DNA of 64,000 nt from Photorhabdus heterorhabditis. GTDB lineage: Bacteria > Pseudomonadota > Gammaproteobacteria > Enterobacterales > Enterobacteriaceae. A program made the position numbers and the translations under genes. Under the pieces are notes generated by a model. It was given only the letters and a program-made list of their open reading frames with translations, was not told where the DNA came from and made no database searches. Positions 1 to 7,735 of the stretch are shown one piece after another. Within the stretch, counting starts at the first letter, position 1; every line of letters starts with the position of its first letter. The DNA lies in assembly GCF_018448905.1 (NCBI RefSeq), contig NZ_RCWA01000015.1, positions 1 to 64,000 on the forward strand, in the 5' to 3' direction.

Positions 1-242
1 TCAAACTGGCTCAGTGGTTCGCCAGCTCGAAAACCTGTCATTGCTGCGGTCACAAAATGCCGGATATGCCGCTGCATAAGCGGATCTGGCAATGCCCTTT
101 CTGTCGAGTCGAACATGACCGCGATATTAATGCGGCGATCAACATCCAGGGCAAGGGCATAACAGTATTACAGGCGGCGGGACTCGTCGTTTCTGCCCAC
201 GGAGGCCTGCGTAAATCCGTTGCACCAACGGTTGCGGCCTGA
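1..242 (+). mobile_element. tnpB: TnpB (IS200/IS605 family), C-terminal part
   Basis: Only the last ~80 codons lie in the window (frame open from base 3, left edge truncated). The reading contains a CxxC...CxxC zinc finger (CHCC, then CPFC) followed by DRDINAAINIQ, the RuvC-III segment holding the last catalytic Asp of TnpB proteins. TnpB is an RNA-guided DNA nuclease carried by IS200/IS605 and IS1341-type elements; it is not itself the transposase. The stop is at 240-242 and is followed at once by the element's right-end hairpin. The element lies directly upstream of lcrG in the T3SS operon. Whether tnpA is present, and whether tnpB is intact, cannot be seen here. Confidence 0.9.
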
Positions 243-285
243 GAAGTGGGAAGCCTCGCCGTTTTTTACGGCGGGGAGCAGTCAC
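243..285 (+). repeat. Right end of the IS200/IS605 element (hairpin)
   Basis: Bases 254-261 and 269-276 form an 8-bp stem (CCTCGCCG / CGGCGGGG, one G.T wobble) with a T-rich loop, followed by GTCAC at 281-285. A subterminal hairpin just after the tnpB stop and a TCAC end are typical of the right end of this family. In studied TnpB systems the 3' end of tnpB plus this right end is transcribed as the omega (re) RNA, so the guide would begin near base 286. The exact end is inferred by resemblance. Confidence 0.65.
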
Positions 286-320
286 TTGCGTTATATCGTT
301 ACCTCAAATGAGAAAACAAC

Positions 321-342
321 AAAAAAAAGTCCAACTTTGACA
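321..342 (+). promoter_or_regulatory. ExsA-type operator upstream of lcrG
   Basis: An A-tract (321-328), then G-T-C at 329-331, then TGACA at 338-342. This reproduces the A-rich / GnC / TGnnA layout of Pseudomonas ExsA binding sites, with the GnC-to-TG spacing (C to T = 7) I recall for the consensus. It lies 39 bases before the lcrG start; TATTAT at 364-369 is a weak -10 candidate. A second site with the same spacing precedes exsC. Confidence 0.5.
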
Positions 343-380
343 GGAAGAATCAATATCTATCTTTATTATAGGAGTCACTG

Positions 381-659
381 ATGCAAGAGGAACCCAATGC
401 CAAAGTACTGTTGGCCGCTGAGATAGCTATTAAGGATAGCGATCACAGATTACAGTTATTGCAGGAGATGTGGCAATCCCTTGGTGTTAACCCCAATGTG
501 GGGGCTGAGCTGTTTGGTCATACTGATCTTGCTCTAGTTCAGAGTGCTGAGCAGGAGCTAGTGACAGAAGTTAATCGCTTACGGAACAGTCATCTCCACT
601 CTTTGGAAGAAGGAAAGCGTCTCCGTCGTCCGCCTCGTATGCGCGGCATCATAATATAA
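381..659 (+). CDS. lcrG: T3SS needle-tip chaperone/regulator LcrG
   Basis: 92 residues, close to LcrG/PcrG (about 95). It is a small, charged, helical protein placed immediately before lcrV, as in the Yersinia and Pseudomonas translocator operons. LcrG/PcrG binds LcrV in the cytoplasm and helps block secretion before host contact. The C-terminus is basic (RLRRPPRMR). A good Shine-Dalgarno (GGAG at 371-374) precedes the ATG. It is first in the visible operon; an ExsA-type site and an IS200/IS605 right end lie upstream. The call rests on size, character and position more than on strong motifs. Confidence 0.85.
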   Translation: MQEEPNAKVLLAAEIAIKDSDHRLQLLQEMWQSLGVNPNVGAELFGHTDLALVQSAEQELVTEVNRLRNSHLHSLEEGKRLRRPPRMRGIII

Positions 660-669
660 GGATTCAACG

Positions 670-1659
670 GTGGATATTAGCTCTTATCGTAGTAACTTAC
701 AGCTTTCCCTGGCAGAGTTGGATAAGGTTTCGCTGAAAGATCTGCAAGATTCTAAATCTGTGGCGCTTAATCAACTGGTTTCGCTTATCCGTGATAAAGA
801 TATCAAGATTGCAGTAAAAGATGATCCTGCTTATGTAGGGGTTATTACTGACGATGAAGAGCGCCTAAAAAAAATGGTTATTCATTTTCTAGAGACGGAG
901 GATGCTGCTGCTGTTAAGAAAGGGTATCTGGCTAGCGGGATAGAAAATGGGATCGAAAGTATTAAATCTCTCTTGAATGATACTTATAGAAAAGATGCGC
1001 AAGGTAAGCCGACGACTGAATTAAAAACCCACTGGGATCTAAGAGAATTTTTGGCTACAGCGCATTTTAAATTACCACAGAATCGCCTTGATGATGCTGT
1101 AATTAATATATTTGCTTCTGTCATGTTAGGTCATGATGAAAAACGACAACTACTGCGTAATGAGCTTACAGCACTGACTGCGGAGCTGAAGATTTACAGC
1201 GTTATTCAATCGGAAATTAATGCGAAATTATCAGCTAAGGAAGAGAGCAATCAGAAACTTTCTATTGATGGCAGTAATTCTTTCAACTTGCTGGATTATA
1301 AAAAGTATGGTTTTGACAATGATGATGCTTTTAGGAAGAGTGCTGAATATCAATTATTGAATAAGATATCTTCTGACTCAACACACATATCTATTAAGAC
1401 ATTTTTGGAAAGTCCTAACAAGCAGAGTGGTGCAATGGCAGGTCTGGATAATTTATATAAATATGAAAAAGATAATAACCGTCTGGCCAATTTTTCTACT
1501 TCAGTCAACGACCGCGTAAGTCCATTAAACAATTCTGTCCAAGAAAAAACGACTCGGCTAAATGATATTAGTTCTCGTTATAATGCCGCTATTGAAGCGT
1601 TAAATCGTTTTATCCAGAAGTATGACAGTGTTATGCGCAGCATTCTCGGCGCAATTTAA
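670..1659 (+). CDS. lcrV: T3SS needle-tip protein LcrV/PcrV
   Basis: 329 residues, the usual size for LcrV (326) and PcrV (294). Recognised from the LcrV-type opening, the central KTHWDLREFLATAHFKL segment and the long C-terminal helix. In the family, LcrV forms the pentameric cap of the injectisome needle, is needed to insert YopB/YopD into host membranes, and is bound by LcrG before secretion. The start is a GTG preceded by AAGGA; no nearby ATG fits. It lies 10 bases after lcrG and 9 bases before lcrH, so co-transcription is expected. No truncation is seen. Confidence 0.95.
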   Translation: MDISSYRSNLQLSLAELDKVSLKDLQDSKSVALNQLVSLIRDKDIKIAVKDDPAYVGVITDDEERLKKMVIHFLETEDAAAVKKGYLASGIENGIESIKSLLNDTYRKDAQGKPTTELKTHWDLREFLATAHFKLPQNRLDDAVINIFASVMLGHDEKRQLLRNELTALTAELKIYSVIQSEINAKLSAKEESNQKLSIDGSNSFNLLDYKKYGFDNDDAFRKSAEYQLLNKISSDSTHISIKTFLESPNKQSGAMAGLDNLYKYEKDNNRLANFSTSVNDRVSPLNNSVQEKTTRLNDISSRYNAAIEALNRFIQKYDSVMRSILGAI

Positions 1660-1668
1660 GGAGTGATT

Positions 1669-2178
1669 ATGGAGCACCAAGAAACATTTACGACTTCTGA
1701 CCAATATGCACAAGAATTGGAGGCTTTTCTTCATGATGGTGGCACTCTTGCCATGTTGAAGGATGTCTCCAGTGATACGCTTGAACAACTTTATTCATTA
1801 GCATTCAACCAGTATCAATCAGGTAAATGGCAGGATGCGAATAAAATATTTCAGGCTTTATGCATGCTAGATCACTATGATGCTCGCTTTTTCCTTGGAT
1901 TGGGTGCATGCCGCCAAGCAATGGGGCAATTGGAACAGGCGATTCAAAGCTATAGCTATGGAGCAATGCTTGATATTAATGAACCTCGTTTTCCATTTCA
2001 TGCTGCTGAATGCCTCCTGCAATTAGGAGAACTCGATGGGGCAGAGAGTGGTTTCTACTCGGCCCAACAGCTTGCGGTAGTTTTACCGGAACACGCTGCT
2101 TTAGCTGCTAGTTGCACGGCAATGTTAGAAGCCATAACAATAAAAAGGAATCAGGAAGATGGATCTGATAGTAAATAA
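1669..2178 (+). CDS. lcrH: T3SS translocator chaperone LcrH/SycD
   Basis: 169 residues, matching LcrH/SycD (168). Class II chaperone with three tetratricopeptide repeats over residues ~35-135 (e.g. YSLAFNQYQSGKWQDA, FFLGLGACRQAMGQLEQAI, FPFHAAECLLQLGELDGA). It keeps the hydrophobic translocators YopB and YopD soluble until export and contributes to feedback control. The ATG at 1669 is preferred over an upstream GTG because AAGGAG at 1659-1664 is well spaced for it. Its 3' end overlaps yopB by 20 bases, consistent with translational coupling to its client. Confidence 0.93.
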   Translation: MEHQETFTTSDQYAQELEAFLHDGGTLAMLKDVSSDTLEQLYSLAFNQYQSGKWQDANKIFQALCMLDHYDARFFLGLGACRQAMGQLEQAIQSYSYGAMLDINEPRFPFHAAECLLQLGELDGAESGFYSAQQLAVVLPEHAALAASCTAMLEAITIKRNQEDGSDSK

Positions 2179-3319
2179 ACCCCAGGTTCTTCCAGTACAG
2201 AATGATGCTTTGGTTAATAATGTCTCGGCGACTACGTCTTCTAAGGAGGATCGCGTTACATTGAGCCAGGCTGGTGACCAACCATCTAATTCTAATGTGG
2301 TTAGGTCAATAAGAGTATCATTGCCGGTACCATTGGCAGTGAGTAATACTCTCCTCGATGTTCAGCAACAAGAAGAAGTTGCTCATCTGCTTGAATCGGT
2401 TACTCAAGGAACGAAGCTGGCAGTCGGGGTAATTTCTCGGTTGGCTTCTCTGAATATATCTTCACCTGCGGCATTCGAAATTGAACTGGGCAAACTGACC
2501 AGTGAGATCGAACATAATCAAACGGATCTTAGGCTCCAGGATATCCAGCGAGCACGTCAGCAAAGTTTGCAGAAAATGGATGAGAACCAGCATAAGCTCA
2601 AAGAGGCAGAAAATTCAGCTAAAGAGGCACAGAAATCTGGACTGTTTTCTAAAATCTTTGGTTGGATCAGTGCGATTGCTTCAATTGTGGTCGGAGCAAT
2701 CATGGTTGCTAGCGGTGTTGGTGCGGTAGCAGGTGCTTTGCTGATTGCCGGAGGGGTACTTGGCGTAGTATCGCAGGGACTGCAACAAGCAGCTCAGGAC
2801 GGTTTAATTAGTAAAGAAACCATGAAATGGTTGGGGCCAGTAATAACTGTACTTGAGGTTACGATGGCTGTGGTGGCAGCGGCGGTCAGTTTTGGCGGTT
2901 CAGCCGCTGGAATGCTCGCTAAAATGGGAGCCAAGATTGGCGGTAAAGTCGCTGAAATGACGGCTAAGGTAGCAACAAAGGTTACAGAGTTTACTGCAAA
3001 AATGGCCGGTACAGCAGCTAATACTCTGTCTCGTAGCGTGAAAGTAGGTATACAGGTGAGTGACATGACGGTTAATTTCGCTAATGGTGCTGTTCAAACC
3101 GCCAATTCTGCTTTCCAGAGCAAAGCAGCTAATCGGCAAGTTGATGTGCTACTTTCACGTAGCGAATTGACGGCATTCCAGGCTGTCATGGACAGGCTTA
3201 AAGAAGAGTTGTCCCAGATGGTGGAGTCTTTCCAACATGTGATGGAAATGGTTTCCCAGATGCTTAATGCCAGAGGGGAAATGATGAACAATCTTGCCAG
3301 TCGGCCACGTGAAATTTAG
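2159..3319 (+). CDS. yopB: T3SS translocon pore protein YopB/PopB homologue
   Basis: 386 residues, close to YopB (401) and PopB (390). Residues ~110-160 are charged and predicted coiled coil; two hydrophobic segments follow at ~165-205 (glycine/alanine-rich) and ~225-255, the hallmark of the major translocator that forms the pore in the host membrane with YopD. The C-terminal third is alanine-rich and amphipathic. It starts inside the end of lcrH and is followed 11 bases later by yopD. In Photorhabdus literature this gene is called lopB. Confidence 0.93.
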   Translation: MDLIVNKPQVLPVQNDALVNNVSATTSSKEDRVTLSQAGDQPSNSNVVRSIRVSLPVPLAVSNTLLDVQQQEEVAHLLESVTQGTKLAVGVISRLASLNISSPAAFEIELGKLTSEIEHNQTDLRLQDIQRARQQSLQKMDENQHKLKEAENSAKEAQKSGLFSKIFGWISAIASIVVGAIMVASGVGAVAGALLIAGGVLGVVSQGLQQAAQDGLISKETMKWLGPVITVLEVTMAVVAAAVSFGGSAAGMLAKMGAKIGGKVAEMTAKVATKVTEFTAKMAGTAANTLSRSVKVGIQVSDMTVNFANGAVQTANSAFQSKAANRQVDVLLSRSELTAFQAVMDRLKEELSQMVESFQHVMEMVSQMLNARGEMMNNLASRPREI

Positions 3320-3330
3320 GGAATAACAAG

Positions 3331-4215
3331 ATGAGTTTTATTGATAGCGTTAACGGTCATCAGTCGATTACTTTTAGTAGCAGTGCTGATGTTATGGTTG
3401 ATAAAAGTGCTGAGGCAACAATACATGCTGCGGCTGTTCAACAGCAGGGAAAGACTGGATTTATGGATAAAGTTGACTTGATTGCACCGAAGCAGGCTTT
3501 GGATCTCAGTCGCTTAGGAAAGATCAGCCAAGAATTAGATAGTACATTGAACACGATATCGTTGCTTTTTGAAATTGCCAGGAAGATGCGTGAATTGGGT
3601 ATCTTGCAGCGTGATACGGAAAACAAGGCGGCTATTGGTGCTCAGAAGTTACAAGTGAATGAAATGCGCCATGCTGCTATGTTGGTAATTGCTGTGGCGG
3701 TTGTTTCTGGTGTGATGACGTTTTTTTCAGCTCTGATGGGAGCCTTTTCGGCTGTTAAAAGTAGTCAGGTGGTTAAGCAGCAGAAAACGTTAGAAAATAA
3801 TATTGCTGGCCGTAATGAATTGATTGACCTTAAGTTGCAACAGCTAGGGAAAAATGGAGATGTGGATCGGGCTGCGGTTAGTAAGGTATGGGCCAAAGAA
3901 CAGCTTGCTGATGAAAATGCCCTGAAATCGCTGACTAGAGTGTTTGATAGTCTTAACAGCAAACAGCAGATCTTCAGTTTAGTGATGAACTCGTTATCAA
4001 GTATGTCTAATAATTCAGTGCAAGTAGAGCAAGGGCTTTCTCAGGCTAGAGCCAAGGAACATGAAGTGGATGCCTCTGTGGCTCAACATGAAAAACAAAA
4101 AAGTGAAGATCAGATTTCATTGAATAACAATTTCATGAGAGATGTTTTGCAATTGTTGCAACAACTTTCTCAGAGTTATAACCAAGCATGGCGTGCGGCG
4201 GCTGGTGTGGTGTAA
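3331..4215 (+). CDS. yopD: T3SS translocon pore protein YopD/PopD homologue
   Basis: 294 residues, near YopD (306) and PopD (295). One hydrophobic segment at ~114-140 (AAMLVIAVAVVSGVMTFFSAL), flanked by helical, glutamine- and lysine-rich regions; the minor translocator of the pore pair. It is last in the lcrGVH-yopBD run. A small stem with a GAAA loop lies at 4246-4261, but there is no long T-tract, so termination here is uncertain. Called lopD in Photorhabdus literature. Confidence 0.92.
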   Translation: MSFIDSVNGHQSITFSSSADVMVDKSAEATIHAAAVQQQGKTGFMDKVDLIAPKQALDLSRLGKISQELDSTLNTISLLFEIARKMRELGILQRDTENKAAIGAQKLQVNEMRHAAMLVIAVAVVSGVMTFFSALMGAFSAVKSSQVVKQQKTLENNIAGRNELIDLKLQQLGKNGDVDRAAVSKVWAKEQLADENALKSLTRVFDSLNSKQQIFSLVMNSLSSMSNNSVQVEQGLSQARAKEHEVDASVAQHEKQKSEDQISLNNNFMRDVLQLLQQLSQSYNQAWRAAAGVV

Positions 4216-4410
4216 CGAGGTAGTAACTGTTTGTATAAGCTTGAACGCATCGAAAGGTGCGCTCTTATTGATAGATGGCTGCTATTGATTTTGTTTTTAA
4301 AATTCGTGGGTTATCACTAAAAGCATAAAGGGGTGAAAATATTGAATCATGATATCCGGTCTTTAGCTATGATCGGTATTTGGCTTTTTGATAACGATCC
4401 GAGTGACTTT

Positions 4411-4439
4411 TTTATTAAAAGAACTGCCTTTGAGTGACA
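4411..4439 (+). promoter_or_regulatory. ExsA-type operator upstream of exsC
   Basis: AAAAG-AACT-GCC at 4417-4428, then TGACA at 4435-4439. The A-rich / GnC / TGnnA elements have the same spacing as the site before lcrG and match the remembered consensus at most defined positions. TAAACT at 4462-4467 is a possible -10. A 6-bp hairpin ACTCCC/GGGAGT (4469-4474 and 4482-4487) sits in the leader. In Pseudomonas the exsCEBA promoter is also ExsA-controlled. Confidence 0.55.
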
Positions 4440-4553
4440 GAGGCATGAAAGATGATGGTAGTAAACTAACTCCCTTTTCTCGGGAGTCACCCGTTTGCTC
4501 AACTGCGTGGTAACTTCAAGTTTGCTTGATTTCCTTCTCTGTAGGAGTGAACC

Positions 4554-4997
4554 ATGGATGTGATAACCATCATCAACCAAGTTTTGGCTGAATTTGCCAC
4601 CAAATTCGGCTTGCCACACTTAGCTTTAAATCATGAAGGTGTGGCCGCTCTCTGTTTTGATGAGCACCTTCACCTCTCTTTGATCTTAATTCCCGAACGT
4701 GATCAGCTAATTTTACAAATAGATATAGCTGATATCACTGCGGTTGGTGAGGGAATTTTCCGCCAACTGACCAGTTTTAATCGCCATTGGTATCAGTTTG
4801 ATCTTCACTTTGGTTTTGATGAGTCAACTCTGATGGTGCAGCTTTATCGGCAAATGTCAGCCAGTCAGTTGAATCTGGCTACTTTTGAGGCAAGCCTTTC
4901 GAGTATGTTGGATCATGCTGAGTTTTGGCAGGAATTATTGCAAGCTCAGTTTCCAACTGAGACTCAGCAGAACAAATCTTTGGGAATGCGAGTATGA
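4554..4997 (+). CDS. exsC: T3SS anti-antiactivator / ExsE chaperone ExsC
   Basis: 147 residues (Pseudomonas ExsC 145), very similar through GEGIFRQL-SFNRHW-FDLHFGFDE and LDHAEFWQ and ending in GMRV as ExsC does. It is a class I (CesT/SycE-like) chaperone fold. In Pseudomonas, ExsC binds ExsE when secretion is off and is freed to bind the antiactivator ExsD once ExsE is exported, releasing ExsA. The start is supported by GTAGGAG 8 bases upstream. Its stop overlaps the exsE start (ATGA). An ExsA-type site lies ~115 bases upstream. Confidence 0.92.
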   Translation: MDVITIINQVLAEFATKFGLPHLALNHEGVAALCFDEHLHLSLILIPERDQLILQIDIADITAVGEGIFRQLTSFNRHWYQFDLHFGFDESTLMVQLYRQMSASQLNLATFEASLSSMLDHAEFWQELLQAQFPTETQQNKSLGMRV

Positions 4998-5227
4998 AAA
5001 TTGAAAATTCGTTACCCATTCATTTAACAAATGTGTCTCATGAAAATGATAGCTTTTGCTGTGGTCGTAGGGTTACGTCAGGGAGTGTACCGCAAAATAT
5101 TCATGAACCGCTTTCTGTAGTTTTGAGTAGAGGTCTTGTAATAGAGCTAGAACATGAGACAGCATTGCAACGTTTGTTAGATAGGCAGCATACACCGTTG
5201 TCACAACGTCGGATCAGTTTGTTATGA
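4994..5227 (+). CDS. exsE: Secreted T3SS regulator ExsE
   Basis: 77 residues (Pseudomonas ExsE 81). The start MKIE and the C-terminal ALQRLLDRQHTPL segment recall ExsE (ALQRLADGDGTPL). ExsE is a small secreted protein that holds ExsC while secretion is off; its export couples type III gene expression to secretion. It overlaps exsC and exsB by 4 bases each (ATGA), so the three genes are translationally coupled. Small size and low conservation lower confidence a little, but the position is diagnostic. Confidence 0.85.
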   Translation: MKIENSLPIHLTNVSHENDSFCCGRRVTSGSVPQNIHEPLSVVLSRGLVIELEHETALQRLLDRQHTPLSQRRISLL

Positions 5228-5616
5228 CCCAAAAGGGGTTGATATTGTGGTGTTTGCTGATTACCGGGTGTGTAAGTAACATAACAGATAATGGAACATC
5301 ACAGTTGATTGAGGGGGATGTGACTATGCCGGTTCCTCTGTCCAAAACTGCAAATGTTGAACTATCGTTGCTTGCTGTCGTTGATGGGAAAGTGCTGACC
5401 GTTGGCGAGATGTGTTATCGCTTGGATATGTTACCTTTGACTTTTTCCATGCGTTTGGGTCCATTACCGTTTTCTCATGAAAATTTGTTCTTGCGAACTT
5501 ATTTACGTTGGGATGACAAACGAGCGGTACAGGCAAAGAATCAACAACGGATCGTTGCAGGAAAAAAAGTCGTAGTGCAATTATTTCCCTTACCGTGTTA
5601 TCCAGAATGTTTATAA
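5224..5616 (+). CDS. exsB: T3SS secretin pilotin ExsB/YscW-type lipoprotein
   Basis: 130 residues (YscW 131, ExsB 137). A short hydrophobic signal ends in the lipobox LITGC, giving a lipidated Cys at about residue 16; the rest is a small beta-rich domain of the YscW/ExsB (YbaY-like) type. YscW/ExsB is the outer-membrane pilotin needed for assembly of the T3SS secretin ring. It is third in the exsC-exsE-exsB run. In Pseudomonas exsA follows at once; here no gene follows on either strand until 6255. Confidence 0.87.
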   Translation: MTQKGLILWCLLITGCVSNITDNGTSQLIEGDVTMPVPLSKTANVELSLLAVVDGKVLTVGEMCYRLDMLPLTFSMRLGPLPFSHENLFLRTYLRWDDKRAVQAKNQQRIVAGKKVVVQLFPLPCYPECL

Positions 5617-6254
5617 GATTGGGTAGTAAGTACTTCGAGAACAATAAATAGGGAAATATATTTATTTATAGGTTTTCAAATGCTATTTAATTTATATTAT
5701 ATTTAATGATCTCATGGAATGTTTTATTATCTTAATTATATAATTCAATAAACTTCAGATATATTAAAAGTCCATGATATATATGGAATTTTTATTTTTA
5801 CAACGACACATTTTCATTATCCTTATCCCATTATTTATATAGTAGACGATAGAAAATTAGTCTGGTTTGTTTGATATGAATATACTGATATACCCAACAA
5901 CTACATTGATAATAGATAATCATGTGATTCATAAAAGTCATTAGATTGAGATATGACTGTACAATTATTTCTAATTTATATTGATATATGTGCTGATTGA
6001 TTTATCACTGGATAAATGAAATTGAATTACAGTGGTTATCGTTGTATGTAATGATGGTGTGTACTTTTCTATCCTTAAATTTATAGTATCATTATCGTAC
6101 TTAATTAATGCTAATTTTAATAAAATTATCCATTCCTATCTATAAATAGCTTTTAAGATACTGTATGGTAGATAAATAGCGACAAGAAAAGGCTTGTTTT
6201 ATTATGAAATTAATATTTCTATTAAAATCTACTATTTCTTCAAAAGGGTTATAA
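5617..6254. other. AT-rich intergenic stretch where exsA would be expected
   Basis: About 640 bases, strongly AT-rich, with no convincing reading frame on either strand. I see no AraC-type helix-turn-helix remnant of ExsA and no antiactivator exsD. No clear terminator follows exsB. Confidence 0.6.
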
Positions 6255-7241
6255 ATGTCTCAGTTTGAAATCAGCATCATTATTCCTATCTTCAATGAAG
6301 AAAACAATATAGTCTATTTGTTGGATTCAATATCTTCACAAGAAAATATTAACTTTGAGGTCATCATTATCAATGATGGCTCCACCGATAATAGTTTAAA
6401 AGTGCTGGAAGAATATAAAAATAGAGATAATAGAATACGAATTATTAATCAAGAAAACCGGGGAGTGTCAATAGCCAGAAATCATGGTATAGAATATGCG
6501 AGAGGAGAGTGGGTTTTATTTGTTGATAGTGATGATTGGTTAAAACCGCAAATTTTGAAAAAATGGCTTGATCAGGCTATTGCACAAAGACTAGATGTTC
6601 TCATTGGTAATGGTGTCAGTTTTACAGAAAACCCATTATCACCAGATAATAAAAAAGTAACACATAAACAGCCTCATGGTAGCGTGTTAACCGGTAAAGA
6701 GTGGATTGAATATTGTGTTGAGTGTAGGGAATGGCCACATTTTGTTTGGCTACAACTTATTAAAAAGGAGTTGATTCTTGACAACCAATTGAGTTTTGCA
6801 GAAAACACTTTTCATGAGGATATTTTATGGACTATTAATTGGGCACTTATAGCAAATCGAATTGGCTTCTGTAAGGAACTATTATATTGTTATAGGAATA
6901 ATCCGAAATCAATAACTCGCTCAACAGAAATTAAAAGATTATATCATCGAGCTGATAGCTATATTACTGTAGTTGATTCAATTATTAAAATTTCAAAAGC
7001 AATTAAAGATAAAAAATCGTTAAGGAGGTCACTTAGTCGTCATGCAATAAGAGAGGTTGGAAGTTTTTTTATTTTGTATAGAAAAAAAATACAAGATCCT
7101 GCTTTAAAGAAATTGCTTGCTAAACGTTTTGTTCATAAAATTTTTTTGAGTGATTTATTACCTGGTGTACATAATTATCATGAACTATGGTTTATTATAC
7201 GTTGTAAGTTAATCTTAGTATTAAGGAGTTTCATGAATTAG
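6255..7241 (+). CDS. Family 2 glycosyltransferase
   Basis: 328 residues. The N-terminal ~110 residues are a GT-A fold of family GT2: EISIIIPIFNEE, then INDGSTDNS (nucleotide-sugar binding) and LFVDSDDW (the DxD metal site). The C-terminal half is basic and rich in Lys/Ile, as in many surface-polysaccharide or LPS glycosyltransferases. Donor and acceptor cannot be told from sequence. It stands alone between two long AT-rich gaps, with no polysaccharide genes beside it, and is itself AT-rich, which suggests horizontal acquisition. It probably acts at the cytoplasmic face of the inner membrane. Confidence 0.85.
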   Translation: MSQFEISIIIPIFNEENNIVYLLDSISSQENINFEVIIINDGSTDNSLKVLEEYKNRDNRIRIINQENRGVSIARNHGIEYARGEWVLFVDSDDWLKPQILKKWLDQAIAQRLDVLIGNGVSFTENPLSPDNKKVTHKQPHGSVLTGKEWIEYCVECREWPHFVWLQLIKKELILDNQLSFAENTFHEDILWTINWALIANRIGFCKELLYCYRNNPKSITRSTEIKRLYHRADSYITVVDSIIKISKAIKDKKSLRRSLSRHAIREVGSFFILYRKKIQDPALKKLLAKRFVHKIFLSDLLPGVHNYHELWFIIRCKLILVLRSFMN

Positions 7242-7735
7242 TGACGACTGTGCCCTGAATGATCTGTTTTTTTAGATTGTGCTCACCTAATGGTTCTATT
7301 GCCTGTCTTCTATTTGAATATCTTGTTGTAGTGACTTTGTTTTCGTTGAGCATCCTAAAATAAAATGGATATTAAATCTGTGTCAGGAGGTTGCTTTATG
7401 AGGCATAATGTGGCATTTCCCGTTACTTGTATAAGACATTGAATGTACATCTTATAAACATAAGTCGATAACCTATGACTAAATTGACAATTTAGGTAAT
7501 TATAATTTAGATTAAAAAAGATAATTAAATAATGCCGAAAATGGATAATGTGAATAATGTTTTTATTTTGAATTCTTATTTAAATAATTGTTTTTTTAAA
7601 TGTTATCTGAAATTTACTTTTAGTGCTATTTCAATGATGAAAATCAATCGTGATATAGACAATAAAACCTAAATGTGACAATTTATTGTAGGTCTTGAGT
7701 TTTCGTTATTTAATCTTTCTACTGAGAATAGGATT
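7242..7735. other. AT-rich intergenic stretch with one mini reading frame
   Basis: Nearly 500 bases with no gene of normal size. At 7385-7390 there is a perfect AGGAGG followed, 7 bases on, by a 14-codon frame (7398-7442, MRHNVAFPVTCIRH). Nothing else is supported. Confidence 0.5.
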
